From Nocardia arthritidis NBRC 100137 (GTDB taxonomy: Bacteria > Actinomycetota > Actinomycetes > Mycobacteriales > Mycobacteriaceae), in NCBI RefSeq assembly GCF_001612765.1, contig NZ_BDBB01000018.1, forward strand, positions 1 through 64,000: DNA of 64,000 bases. Reading direction: 5' to 3'. The notes beneath the pieces were generated by a model. That model was not told where the DNA came from, did no database searches, and saw only the letters and a list, made by a program, of their open reading frames with translations. The position numbers and the translations under genes are program-made. Within the stretch, counting starts at the first letter, position 1; every line of letters starts with the position of its first letter. Positions 25,980 to 34,299 of this stretch are shown here, one piece after another.

Positions 25980-26356
25980 CGCTTTGCTTTCCTCCAACCG
26001 TTGCGTACGTCTACCCGCCACCGATTCAGGTCGTCGACGACAGACAAGCTCCGCCAACGCTAAAGCAGAAGAAGGCGACGCACTTTCCCGGTTCAATGGG
26101 TCTGGACACCTCACGAATCGACCCGGAAGACGTGGGGGCGCGACACAGATAGAGGCAAGATCACGCGTCGGTTCCCGGCCGAGGCGAGAGCGACCTGCGC
26201 ACACCAGCCGGACCGTTGCCCGGCAACGGGTGTGGACTCCTTGGTGGTGGTTCAGCCGCACCGCAGCGGCCGGTGGCGGCGCGCCGCAGGGGGTGTGCCT
26301 GTGTTCGTCGCGTAGCCCGAGTTGCACGTGGAGCTCCCGAGGGTGCCGGTAAGTAG
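25980..26356. other. Intergenic region at the island border
   Basis: No convincing gene is present. The part next to the esterase should carry its promoter. GC is locally lower around 25990-26160 and codon bias is absent in all frames. From about 26320 a frame reading VELPRVPVSSGIAGAVLGIRC looks weakly coding, but it has no clear start and breaks down near 26395. Confidence 0.4.
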
Positions 26357-26470
26357 TGGCATCGCCGGAGCGGTTCTTGGTATCCGCTGCGTGTTTCGCT
26401 ACGGATCAAGAACGACTACGGCGTCTCGGTGTTCTTCGAACCGGATGGGGGCTCGCTCGTCGGCTTCTAA
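26357..26470 (+). pseudogene. 3' fragment of an unidentified gene
   Basis: An in-frame TAG lies just upstream (26354-26356) and no start codon is available, yet the segment ending RIKNDYGVSVFFEPDGGSLVGF and TAA (26468-26470) has coding-like composition. The preceding frame may hold the missing upstream part, implying a frameshift near 26395. It is probably the tail of a degraded gene at the edge of an accessory island. The family was not recognised. Confidence 0.35.
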
Positions 26471-26472
26471 CG

Positions 26473-26643
26473 GTGATCGACAAACTCCTGACGTCGTATG
26501 CCGTAGCCGCCGGACTCCACCTCCACCCCGACCGCGACGTGGTCACCTCGCACACCGAACTCGCCGCCCACGTCACACGACGGACCGGCGCGGCGGCGTT
26601 GCTCTGCCATTTTCCCCGAAGCCGAACAAGGGGAAATCCATGA
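26473..26643 (+). CDS. Small hypothetical protein
   Basis: A GTG two bases after the preceding stop opens a 56-codon frame (starting VIDKLLTSYAVAAGLHLHPDRD) with strong GC bias at third positions over the first 35 codons. No family is recognised and there is no signal peptide. The close spacing suggests that it once followed, or was part of, the truncated upstream gene. It ends with a poorly biased Arg-rich tail, so it too may be a remnant. Confidence 0.35.
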   Translation: MIDKLLTSYAVAAGLHLHPDRDVVTSHTELAAHVTRRTGAAALLCHFPRSRTRGNP

Positions 26644-26690
26644 CAACGTATGGATCCGCACCTTCGAACACCGCGCTCGACCAAAGGTAG

Positions 26691-27239
26691 GTGAGTGACA
26701 TGCAGGACCTGACGTCAAGTGTCGTTCGGCGGGCTGACTGGGTGGTGTTTGTCGATTCAGGCTGGCACGAAACGTCACCCGAGGCGATGCCGCCACCTGA
26801 GTTGATCCTCGGCGGTTGGATGATTCGTGAGGACGGCATCCCAGGTCCTTTCGAACCCAATCCGAACTACGTGCCGACCGACGAGGCATTACCCACCGAT
26901 CCCATCGATGCCGCGCTGAGAAGGGCCGCCGACGGCGACAACGTCACCGGTGAGGAAATCATCGCAGCGCTCCGCGACGCCGTGGTGGAAATCGGGTGCG
27001 ACAACCGGAATGAACCACTGGTGGGGCGAGCTCCGGACGGCGCGCAGTGCGTGGTAGTCGCCACCGCCGCAATACACAAACACCGGTTCGAGGCAGACCG
27101 ATGGTGGCCAGTGCTGGGCGCCGCGTTGTCGGACATCGTGCCCGACGGGGCCGATATCCTGATCAATCCAGGCAGTCCAACCCGGTTCCTGTTACTGACC
27201 CGAAGTCTGCTGGACAGCAGCGCGTGCGGTGAGCCGAGT
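26691..27239 (+). CDS. Type VII secretion system-associated / SseB-like protein, 3' end unresolved
   Basis: The first roughly 90 residues (WVVFVDSGWHETSPEA, PPPELILGGWMI, GPFEPNPNYVPTDEALPTDP) match a family annotated in Nocardia and streptomycetes as T7SS-associated. The next 85 (PDGAQCVVVATAAIHKHRF, ...ALSDIVPDGADILINPGSP) resemble an SseB N-terminal domain. Coding character ends near 27230, but the frame has no stop until 28370 and there runs antisense through the TIR gene. A stop in another frame at 27230-27232 suggests a frameshift. GTG 26691 or ATG 26700 may be the start. No ESX genes are nearby. Confidence 0.6.
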
Positions 27240-27347
27240 CGAGCCGGACACGCCATGCCTGTTCGGCCAGAGCCTCCACACCGGACTCCCTCAGCGTCCG
27301 GCGAAAACCGGCATCCGCGCCTTGCCCCTTCCACGGCGATCCAGCCG

Positions 27348-28253
27348 TCATCCACCACCCTCGTCCAACGAATCCGCAGGCGCCCAGCGGCCGAGTGGAG
27401 CCACGCCGTTCTGGTCCATGAATTCCAGCACGTCGCGACGCTGGGGTTTGCCGAGCTTCGGATGCAGACGGTCCAGCGCGGCCCATTCATCGGAGGATCC
27501 GGTCGCGCCGCGCGGTATCGCCTTGACGATCTGCAGGCAGATATTGCGAATCTCCGCCCTGTTCTGCATATGTTCGCCGATCCGTGCCGCTTCTCCGAAC
27601 CGCCCGAGATCGACCAGGTGCACGGCGATCTGTTTCTGCTTGACTTGCGCGGCCTGCGCCGAGATCGCGATCGCGATCAGATCGTCCAGGCGATCGCGAG
27701 CGATGAGTGCTCGAACGTCACCGGCCCGCACATTGGTGTGATTCGCGGTGACGGTGCGTTGCAGCCGTTCCAGGGTGCGCTCCAGATCCGCTACGGCCTG
27801 CCGCTCACGGATGCGCGGAATCTCCCTGACCATCTGGTGCGCCACAGGAGTCACACCGGAGGTCGGTTCGCACCCGGTTCGGTCGGCGATGGTGCGAAGA
27901 AAGCGGGTCAACGACGATACGTCGAGCAGGTCGACAGTTTGGAATGCGCGCATCGGCTCCCACAACTGGTCGACGCCGACCTCGAGGAGCAGCGGTGTCG
28001 TCGGCTTACCCCGCATCCAGAAGCATGCCCATTCGGCCGAGACCCAAGGGCGGTGCACCGACTCCGGGGTGATGACGGTGAACAATTCGTCACTGTTCTC
28101 GACACCCAGCTTGATCTGTTCGATCCACGGGAGACCGTGCGGTGCGTCGTCGGGAAGGACAAAGAACCCGACACCGACATCATGTTCCAGCACGCTGCGC
28201 AAGTACCTGACCACTCCGGCGTCGTAGCTCGTGTGGCTGAGGAATACCCTCAT
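27348..28253 (-). CDS. TIR-domain protein with C-terminal helical domain
   Basis: A 301-residue protein. Residues 1 to about 120 form a bacterial TIR domain: MRVFLSHTSYDAG, FVLPDDAPHGLPWIEQIKLGVENSDEL, then VITPESVHRPWVSAEWACFW, where Glu74 occupies the position of the catalytic glutamate of NAD-cleaving TIRs. The remaining 180 residues are helical and of unknown type (possibly a repeat or sensor domain). It lies in an accessory island opposite the T7SS-associated gene. A role as an NAD-depleting immune effector is inferred from family knowledge. The ATG starting MRVFLSH was chosen because the preceding codons are not conserved-looking. Confidence 0.78.
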   Translation of the reverse strand: MRVFLSHTSYDAGVVRYLRSVLEHDVGVGFFVLPDDAPHGLPWIEQIKLGVENSDELFTVITPESVHRPWVSAEWACFWMRGKPTTPLLLEVGVDQLWEPMRAFQTVDLLDVSSLTRFLRTIADRTGCEPTSGVTPVAHQMVREIPRIRERQAVADLERTLERLQRTVTANHTNVRAGDVRALIARDRLDDLIAIAISAQAAQVKQKQIAVHLVDLGRFGEAARIGEHMQNRAEIRNICLQIVKAIPRGATGSSDEWAALDRLHPKLGKPQRRDVLEFMDQNGVAPLGRWAPADSLDEGGG

Positions 28254-28431
28254 CCCGCCCCCTGCGCGGTTCGAGCGAGGCATCCCAAGGCTCGGAAAAC
28301 CCCCGCATCCTGTTCGATCCGGCTCGCCCGCTCACATCGAAGCGAGCCGCGGGATCGCCTCACATCATGACACGAGAGCCGCAAATGGCGATGGAAAGTG
28401 CAGACTGTGCCGGGACTTGGTGGTGGAGAGC

Positions 28432-28638
28432 CTACGAGCTGTTCGGCGATATGGTCCGATAGGTCCACTCGAATACACGCGCGCGGCCTATCGCGGTACC
28501 GCGAAACCGTGGTGTCGGAATGAAGTGCTCGAAGCCGCCACGATAGGGGATCTTGATTTCAGCGGTCGGCGCGAGCGGTAGAGCGTGTTCGGCCAGACCA
28601 TCCGGTCCGCCTTCGAGATAGACGTTCAGTTGTGGCAT
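28432..28638 (-). CDS. DUF5988 family small protein
   Basis: A 68-residue protein (starting MPQLNVYLEGGPDGLAEHAL). The LEGGP motif, IKIPYRGGFEHFIPT and the terminal FEWTYRT pattern match the small actinobacterial DUF5988 family. Function is unknown; members often occur near peptide or specialised-metabolite genes. GGAGGT lies six bases before the ATG. It is transcribed in the same direction as the secreted peptide gene upstream and the TIR gene downstream. Confidence 0.72.
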   Translation of the reverse strand: MPQLNVYLEGGPDGLAEHALPLAPTAEIKIPYRGGFEHFIPTPRFRGTAIGRARVFEWTYRTISPNSS

Positions 28639-28704
28639 GGCATACCTCCCGTTGACGAAACAACGCACACGGGCCCTGCTTGCCGATATGTCCGGCGGTG
28701 TGGG

Positions 28705-28743
28705 GGCATCCCCGGCGCCAGGAAGGCGGAATCCGGGGATGCC
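28705..28743 (-). terminator. Strong hairpin between the secreted peptide and DUF5988 genes
   Basis: Perfect 11-bp arms GGCATCCCCGG (28705-28715) and CCGGGGATGCC (28733-28743) enclose a 17-base loop. It lies 55 bases past the secreted peptide stop and 67 bases before the DUF5988 start in the direction of transcription. It could terminate or attenuate transcription, giving more peptide mRNA than DUF5988 mRNA. No T-tract follows. Confidence 0.5.
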
Positions 28744-28797
28744 AGGTCGGCTATTCGCGACTCCTTCCGGACTGCCTGCATACGTTGGCGGATGGTC

Positions 28798-29007
28798 TCA
28801 GATGCACCAGACCACACTGCCCAGGGGGAAGCAGATTGCCACTGATCCCCATCCTGATCCTGTTCCCCCGGCAGGAACGACCGCCGTGGATGTCGAACTC
28901 GCGGGCACCGTTCCAAGGGGGGTGGCCGAAGCCGCCGGAGCTGCGAGAGTGGCCAGGGGCAAGGCAATAGCGGATGCGACGACGAACTTGCTAATTTTGC
29001 TGGACAT
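28798..29007 (-). CDS. Small secreted peptide with C-terminal Cys pair
   Basis: A 69-residue protein with a textbook signal peptide (MSSKISKFVVASAIALPLA, cleavage near ASA-TP). It leaves a mature peptide of about 40 residues ending GSVAICFPLGSVVWCI. The two cysteines, eight residues apart at the very C-terminus, could form a disulfide. GAGGG precedes the ATG. No known family is recognised. It could be a secreted signal, bacteriocin-like or envelope peptide. DUF5988 and a hairpin lie directly downstream. Confidence 0.65.
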   Translation of the reverse strand: MSSKISKFVVASAIALPLATLAAPAASATPLGTVPASSTSTAVVPAGGTGSGWGSVAICFPLGSVVWCI

Positions 29008-29489
29008 ATTTGTTCCCTCGATATCGAGTGATTGGTTCGATGCGCGTGCATTCCAGCCGACCAGCGAAGTGGTGCCGTCGAACCGACGTGACGGCTAGCG
29101 GGCGAGCAAAATCTGCCGAGACAGACAGTGCCCGGCTGCGCCGACCATGACGCGCTTGTTTTGTTCTCGACCCCGACCCGGTTGTTGTGGTCTCGCACGG
29201 CGAGCGTCAACCGTACGGTGAAATAGCCGAACCACACCCTGTGCAGGACGGTCCGGCGCCAAGCCCTGTCGCGACTGCGTCGACCTGGCAGCTTCGACAC
29301 CGGTGCTCCGGCCGAAGCGACGACCTTTTCCGCGACGATGAGGAAAGGACGTGATTCGACTAGGTTACTGCGATCGGCCGGAAGCCACTAGAGAACGGGA
29401 TGCACCAGATGCTGGGAGTCTCCGTTTCGGGCCCGTTGGCGCCCGGCCGGGTGAGATCCGGGCACCGGGCGAGGCCGATGCGGGCGAGC
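29008..29489. other. Island region without a recognisable intact gene
   Basis: About 480 bases of mixed composition, including AT-rich patches around 29000-29040. The part next to 29007 should hold the promoter of the secreted peptide gene. From about 29380 weak coding character appears on the plus strand and shifts frame before the remnant annotated next. No RNA gene or mobile element was recognised. Confidence 0.4.
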
Positions 29490-29850
29490 GGGCACCTCGA
29501 GCTGTTCCACCGCTCGACATTGAGTTTCCAGCAGCTGGCCGAGGAGGCCACCGGTCATCCCGTCGCGGTCTTCCAGCGCATCGACCAAGCCGGTTACACC
29601 CTGCCCATCGACGAACGCATCCTGGCCGACACCGACACCCTGATGATATTCGGGCTCGACCACATCTGCTGGTTCCGCGGCGCCCGGCTGCAGCCGGGCG
29701 CAGTCGTGCTGCTGCGCCCGGACCGGTACGTCTTCGGCACCGCCGAACCGGACAAGACCGCCGCCCTGGTCGCCGCGCTACGGCACCAACTGCACTCCTC
29801 CGGCGCCGCCAGAAGCTCGCGCAGGCGCCGGGTCGGAGTCCGGTGCTCAC
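29490..29850 (+). pseudogene. Coding remnant of unknown family
   Basis: The segment reads HLELFHRSTLSFQQLAEEAT, then GYTLPIDERILADTDTLMIFGLDH and PGAVVLLRPDRYVFGTAEPDK with good codon bias, then loses it. No proper start was found, and no stop occurs before the frame runs antisense into the ABC ATPase gene. Coding character upstream appears to lie in another frame. The pattern vaguely recalls the C-terminal domain of FAD aromatic hydroxylases (…RPDxYV…), but this is weak. A decayed gene is the best description. Confidence 0.35.
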
Positions 29851-30935
29851 CCGACCGGCAGGAGCAGCCCGGTTTCCGGGTCGTACCAGCGGCATGCTTC
29901 GGGAGGCAGGTGCAGATTCGCAGTGCCGCCCTCGTCGGCGCGGAAGCCCGGCGGCGCTTGTACTTTCACCGTCTGCCCGCTGAGGCGGGCGGTGAGCAGG
30001 GTGGAGGAGCCCAGTGGCTCGAGCACTTCGAGCTCGGCCCGCACCGTCGCGTCCGCGGGGCCGTTGTCCATCCCGACGGCCTCGGGGCGGATACCGAGCC
30101 GCAGCGTCTTGCCCTCGAAGGAGGACAGCGCGGGAGGAACGGCGAGCGATTGCCCGCCCAGGTCGATGCGCGGCCCGGCCGCTCCGGCGGCGACCGTGCC
30201 GGTGAGGAAGTTCATCGGCGGGCTGCCGAGGAAGCCGCCGACGAATTCGGTGGCGGGGTCGTCGTAGACCTCGGTCGGCGGGCCGCACTGGACGATCGCC
30301 CCGTCGCGCATTACGGCGACGCGGTTGCCCAGCGACAGCGCCTCGACCTGGTCGTGGGTGACGTAGATCGTGGTGGTGGCGAGTTCGGCGACGAGTCGTT
30401 TCAGCTCGGCCCGGAACGACAGCCGCAGCAGCGCGTCCAGGTTGGACAGTGGCTCGTCCATGAGCAGCACGTCGGCATCCATCACGATCGCCCGTGCTAC
30501 CGCGACGCGCTGGCGCTGCCCGCCCGACAGCCGCGCCGGGTAGCGGTCCAGATAGGGCGTGAGCTGCAACAGCTCCGCGGCCCAGGCGACTTTGCGGCGG
30601 ATCTCGTCGGCAGCCACGCCGTGCACGCGGAGGCCGAAGCCGATGTTGTCGGCGACCTTCTTGTTGGGGAACACGGCGTAGGACTGGAACACCATGGACA
30701 GGTTGCGCCGCCGCGGCTCGAGATAGGTGACGTCTTTGCCGCCGATCACGATCTGACCCGAGTCCGGCAGCTCCAACCCGGCGATCATGCGCAGCAAGGT
30801 GGTCTTGCCGCAGCCGGACGGTCCGAGCAGCACCATGAATTCGCCGTCGGAGATCTCCAGCGAGACCTCGTCGGTGGCGCGCGCCGTGCCGCCGGGATAG
30901 GTCTTCGCCAGATCCCGGATCACCACTTCGGCCAT
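29847..30935 (-). CDS. ABC transporter ATP-binding protein (MalK/UgpC type)
   Basis: A 362-residue ATPase of the carbohydrate/polyamine-type importer class. It has Walker A (GPSGCGKTT), the Q-loop (MVFQSYAVFP), the signature LSGGQRQRVAVARA, Walker B (VLLMDEPLSNLDA) and the His switch (YVTHDQ). A C-terminal TOBE/OB-type regulatory domain of about 120 residues follows. It is the last gene of a four-gene importer operon, 13 bp after the second permease. It energises uptake of the unknown solute bound by the lipoprotein. Confidence 0.93.
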   Translation of the reverse strand: MAEVVIRDLAKTYPGGTARATDEVSLEISDGEFMVLLGPSGCGKTTLLRMIAGLELPDSGQIVIGGKDVTYLEPRRRNLSMVFQSYAVFPNKKVADNIGFGLRVHGVAADEIRRKVAWAAELLQLTPYLDRYPARLSGGQRQRVAVARAIVMDADVLLMDEPLSNLDALLRLSFRAELKRLVAELATTTIYVTHDQVEALSLGNRVAVMRDGAIVQCGPPTEVYDDPATEFVGGFLGSPPMNFLTGTVAAGAAGPRIDLGGQSLAVPPALSSFEGKTLRLGIRPEAVGMDNGPADATVRAELEVLEPLGSSTLLTARLSGQTVKVQAPPGFRADEGGTANLHLPPEACRWYDPETGLLLPVG

Positions 30936-30948
30936 CAGCCAACCCCTG

Positions 30949-31815
30949 TCATCGCAGCGTCGTCCCCCACATGTTCACCAGGTAGCGCCGCATCACGAAG
31001 ATGAACGCCAGTGCCGGGATGATCAACGCGAAGCCGCCCGCGAAGCGGTACGCCGTCGACGCCTCGTCCAGCGCGGTGAGCACCTGCGCGGGCAGCGTGC
31101 GGTGCCCGAGTGTCACGATCGTCGCGCCGAGGATCTCGTTCCACGACAGGACGAACGTGAAGATCGACGACGCGGCCAGCCCCGGCAGCGCCAGCGGCAC
31201 CACGATCCGGCGCGCGGCCTGCCAGCGGCCGCATCCGAAGACCTGGGCCGCCTCCTCCAGATCGGGCGGCACCGCGACGAAGATGCTCGCCGTGATGAGC
31301 ACGGTGGTCGGCAACGCGAGCGTGGTGTGCACCAGCGTCACGGCGAACACCGTGTCGTACACCTCGAGGCGCAGGAACATCGTGGCCAGCGGCACCGAGA
31401 GCACCACGATCGGCAAGGCGCGCACGAAGAGGATGAAGACCTGATAGGTGTCTTTGCCGCGAAACGCATGCCGCGCCAGCGCGTATCCCGCGGGCGCGCC
31501 GATCACCAGCGACCAGAACACCGTGTAGAGGCCGACCAGCACCGAGTTGCCCAGTGCGGCGGCGGTTCCCGTCGCCCGGAAGAACGCCACCAGCGTCTCG
31601 GTGGAGAAATCGCTGGGAATCAGCGGTTTCGGGAACTCGTTGAGCGCCTCGCGGGAGGACACCGCGGCGAGGCCGATGAGCACGATCGGCAGTGCCATGA
31701 ACAGGCTCACGGCCGCGCAGGCCAGCTGCACCCACACCGCGCGCCTGCGGCGCCTGCGCAGCGGTGCGCGATCGACGGGGGGCAGTGCGCGCGGCGGGGC
31801 GCTGTCCGGGTTCAT
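30949..31815 (-). CDS. ABC transporter permease (MalG-like)
   Basis: A 288-residue inner-membrane permease with about six helices and the EAA loop EEAAQVFGCGRWQAARRIVVPLALPG, which docks on the ATPase. An Arg-rich N-terminus (APLRRRRRRAVW) precedes the first helix. It starts 4 bp inside the preceding permease gene, so the two are probably translated as a pair and form the heterodimeric channel. The substrate is unknown. Confidence 0.92.
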   Translation of the reverse strand: MNPDSAPPRALPPVDRAPLRRRRRRAVWVQLACAAVSLFMALPIVLIGLAAVSSREALNEFPKPLIPSDFSTETLVAFFRATGTAAALGNSVLVGLYTVFWSLVIGAPAGYALARHAFRGKDTYQVFILFVRALPIVVLSVPLATMFLRLEVYDTVFAVTLVHTTLALPTTVLITASIFVAVPPDLEEAAQVFGCGRWQAARRIVVPLALPGLAASSIFTFVLSWNEILGATIVTLGHRTLPAQVLTALDEASTAYRFAGGFALIIPALAFIFVMRRYLVNMWGTTLR

Positions 31816-32657
31816 CGCGCCTGCTCCGGCTGCCGGACCGCCCGCAGGTAGAAGACCGCGGTGGCGAGCGAGATCGCGAGCACGATCAGCGAGACAGCGC
31901 TGGCGACCGCGGGATTCTGCAGGTTCGCGTACCACTCGTAGGTCTCGCCCACCAGCAACGGAAAGTCCCGGCCGGTCAATGCCTGCGCCACGGCGAACGC
32001 CTGCAAGGCCAGGATGGTCCGCAGGATCAGCGCCACCTGCAGACTCGGCCCGAGCAGCGGCAGCGTCACGTGCCGCAGCCGCTGCCAGAAGTTCGCGCCG
32101 AACACCTGCGCGGCCTCGTCGTAGTCACGCGGGATCATCTGCACGCCCGCCACCACGATCACGAACACCAGCGACGTCGCGCGCCAGATCTCCGCCACCA
32201 CGACGGCCAGTAGCATCGTGCCCGCGTTCTGGTAGCCGAGCCACTGCACGCCGTCGTCGGAGACTCCGAGGCCGACCAGCAAGGAGTTCAGATAGCCGCG
32301 GTTGTCGAAAATGGACAACCAGACCAGGCCCGCGGCCAATTCGGAGATCGCCAGCGGCAGGCACCACAGATAGAAGTGGCCACCGGCGAACCGGGGCCGC
32401 GCCTGCATGAGCAGCGCCATGCCGACGGCGAGCACGAGCTGGATCGGCACGACGATCACGATCAGCAGGACGGTGTTGCGCAGTGCGGTGAAGATGTAGG
32501 GATCGTCGAACAGCCGCTCCCAGTTGGCGAGGGTGAGTTTGTCGTCGCCACGGAACGCCTCGAGCACGCCCTGCACGAGCGGCCAGCCGAACAGCGCCGC
32601 CATCAGGACGATCGAGGGCAGCAGCAGCATCCATGGGGAGCGCAGTCGCGACATCAT
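31812..32657 (-). CDS. ABC transporter permease (MalF-like)
   Basis: A 281-residue permease with about six transmembrane helices and the EAA loop DEAAQVFGANFWQRLRHVTLPLLGPS. It begins two bases after the solute-binding protein stop codon, and its end overlaps the next permease by 4 bp. ATG 32657 was chosen; the next codon is also ATG. It forms the transport channel with the MalG-like partner. Confidence 0.92.
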   Translation of the reverse strand: MMSRLRSPWMLLLPSIVLMAALFGWPLVQGVLEAFRGDDKLTLANWERLFDDPYIFTALRNTVLLIVIVVPIQLVLAVGMALLMQARPRFAGGHFYLWCLPLAISELAAGLVWLSIFDNRGYLNSLLVGLGVSDDGVQWLGYQNAGTMLLAVVVAEIWRATSLVFVIVVAGVQMIPRDYDEAAQVFGANFWQRLRHVTLPLLGPSLQVALILRTILALQAFAVAQALTGRDFPLLVGETYEWYANLQNPAVASAVSLIVLAISLATAVFYLRAVRQPEQAR

Positions 32658-32659
32658 GG

Positions 32660-33970
32660 TCAGCCCACCCGGCAGAGTTCGGCGGCGGGATCGGGAGCCC
32701 AGCACGGCACCTTCAGGTCGTCGAGGATGCCTTGCAGGACCCGAGCCTGCTGATCCAGCGTGGAGCGGATATCGGCTCCGTCGAGCACGATCGAGCGGAA
32801 ACTGTCTTTGAAAACCTTGCTCACCTCGCCTTCACGCTGTCCGAGACCCACCGGCGGCAGCGAAAGAATGGCGCCGGGCGCCTCCTGCTGCCTGCGCACC
32901 GCATCGGCCTCGAGCTGGATGGCCGGTGGCAGGTCGCCCGGGATCGCCGTGTCGACCGACGGGAAGAAACCGTTGGACCGCAGCAGCCGCAGTTGAGTGT
33001 CCGGACGGGTGAGCGTGCCGATCGTCCGCTGCGCCAGTTCGGGGTCCGGGCTGCCCTCGGGAATCGCGAGTCCGGCGATCACTGCCATGTAGCCGAGGCC
33101 GTGCGAGCCACGGGGCGCGGGAAGCATCCGCCAGTCGCGCGGGTCGCGCTCGGGCGCGTGGACCAGGCGCACGACGTGGTCCCACGCCAGGCGCACCTCG
33201 CCGCTGTCGAGCGGCTCCTGCATGAAGTCGAAGTTCGTGCTCGCCGGGACGCAGTTCGCCCACAGCTCACGCAGGTATCGCCACGCCGTCACGGCCTCGT
33301 TCGAGCGGAAGGTGGTGATCTGGCCGCCGGTGAACGAGGGCAGCAGGAAGCCCTGGACGAAGCGGTGCAGCAGGCCCTTGGGTCCCGCGGGCAGGCCCAG
33401 CACAGGACGATTGCCGTTGGCGCGGCGCGCGGCGATGGCCCAGTCGAGAAACTGGTCGTAGGTCAGCGACGCGGCATCGGCGCCGGACGGCAGATGCTCC
33501 AGCGCCTCCGCATGTGCGGCAAGGACATAACTCGCCGTGGCCCACGGGATGTACCACGTACGGTCGGTGCCCACCCTGGCCAGTTCCAGGTAGGCCGCGG
33601 GCCAGCCGCGGGCCCCGAGGTCGGCGAGCAAACCGGTGAGGTCTTGCAGATAGCCGTCGGCGAGCGGCGCGATGTCGCCGTGCAGGCCACCGAGCAGGCC
33701 GATCTGGGTCGCGCCCGCGTCGACCTGGCTGCGGACCTGGCTGGCGAACGGGCTCTCTTCGATGGTCACGTAGCCGACGCCGGGTGCGGCATCGGCGAGC
33801 AGACCGCGGAACCGCTCGGCCTCGTCGGCGGGACGGAACTGCGTGGACAGGAAGATCATTCCGCCGTTGCCGCTGGTGGCGAGTCCGGTGCAGGCCGCAG
33901 CGGACAGAGCCGCCGCGCCGAAGCCCGCCGCACGCAAGAAGGATCTGCGCGTGGAACCGGATACCAGCAT
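32660..33970 (-). CDS. ABC transporter solute-binding lipoprotein (Tat-type signal)
   Basis: A 436-residue extracellular solute-binding protein of the carbohydrate-type family 1. The N-terminus has a twin-arginine signal (STRRSFLRAAGFGAAALS) ending in a lipobox-like SAAAC at about 26, so it is probably a Tat-exported lipoprotein. It should capture a solute outside the membrane and hand it to the two permeases. AGGAG precedes the ATG at 33970. Dyad sequences lie 40-90 bp upstream. No sugar specificity can be deduced. Confidence 0.9.
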   Translation of the reverse strand: MLVSGSTRRSFLRAAGFGAAALSAAACTGLATSGNGGMIFLSTQFRPADEAERFRGLLADAAPGVGYVTIEESPFASQVRSQVDAGATQIGLLGGLHGDIAPLADGYLQDLTGLLADLGARGWPAAYLELARVGTDRTWYIPWATASYVLAAHAEALEHLPSGADAASLTYDQFLDWAIAARRANGNRPVLGLPAGPKGLLHRFVQGFLLPSFTGGQITTFRSNEAVTAWRYLRELWANCVPASTNFDFMQEPLDSGEVRLAWDHVVRLVHAPERDPRDWRMLPAPRGSHGLGYMAVIAGLAIPEGSPDPELAQRTIGTLTRPDTQLRLLRSNGFFPSVDTAIPGDLPPAIQLEADAVRRQQEAPGAILSLPPVGLGQREGEVSKVFKDSFRSIVLDGADIRSTLDQQARVLQGILDDLKVPCWAPDPAAELCRVG

Positions 33971-34010
33971 GCATGGCTCCTGTTCGGACACCGGGTGGTT
34001 CGGACGAACA

Positions 34011-34060
34011 TAAGGTCGGTCAACCTTAGGGCGCTGAAAGACATTGTCAGTTGCCAATGT
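34011..34060. promoter_or_regulatory. Two dyads upstream of the ABC importer operon
   Basis: TAAGGT (34011-34016) and ACCTTA (34023-34028) are perfect inverted arms around six bases. ACATTG (34041-34046) and CAATGT (34055-34060) form a second dyad around eight bases. Both lie within 90 bp of the lipoprotein start. They are candidate operators for a substrate-responsive regulator, but no regulator gene is adjacent. Confidence 0.45.
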
Positions 34061-34299
34061 TGGCGATAGTGCACGGAACGGAACGTCCCAGAACACGCCG
34101 ATGCCCACCGAGCAGCGGGTGCGAGGGCTACTCGGTGGGCATACCGCCGCGCGCCGGGGACGTACGCGCCGGACAGGGGCGGGTTGAGGGATCCCGTTCC
34201 GGCGGGCATGAACGCGTGGCGGCCGGTGCTCCCGTCGAGCAGGCGCGCGGCGTCGGGGGCACCAGCCACGCCGCTCGACGGAAACAGGTCATCCGGTGA

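Noticed and set aside
29400..31004. Long plus-strand frame continuing from the coding remnant into the ABC transporter ATPase gene
   Set aside because: After about 29850 it is antisense to a complete ABC ATPase and loses its own coding character.
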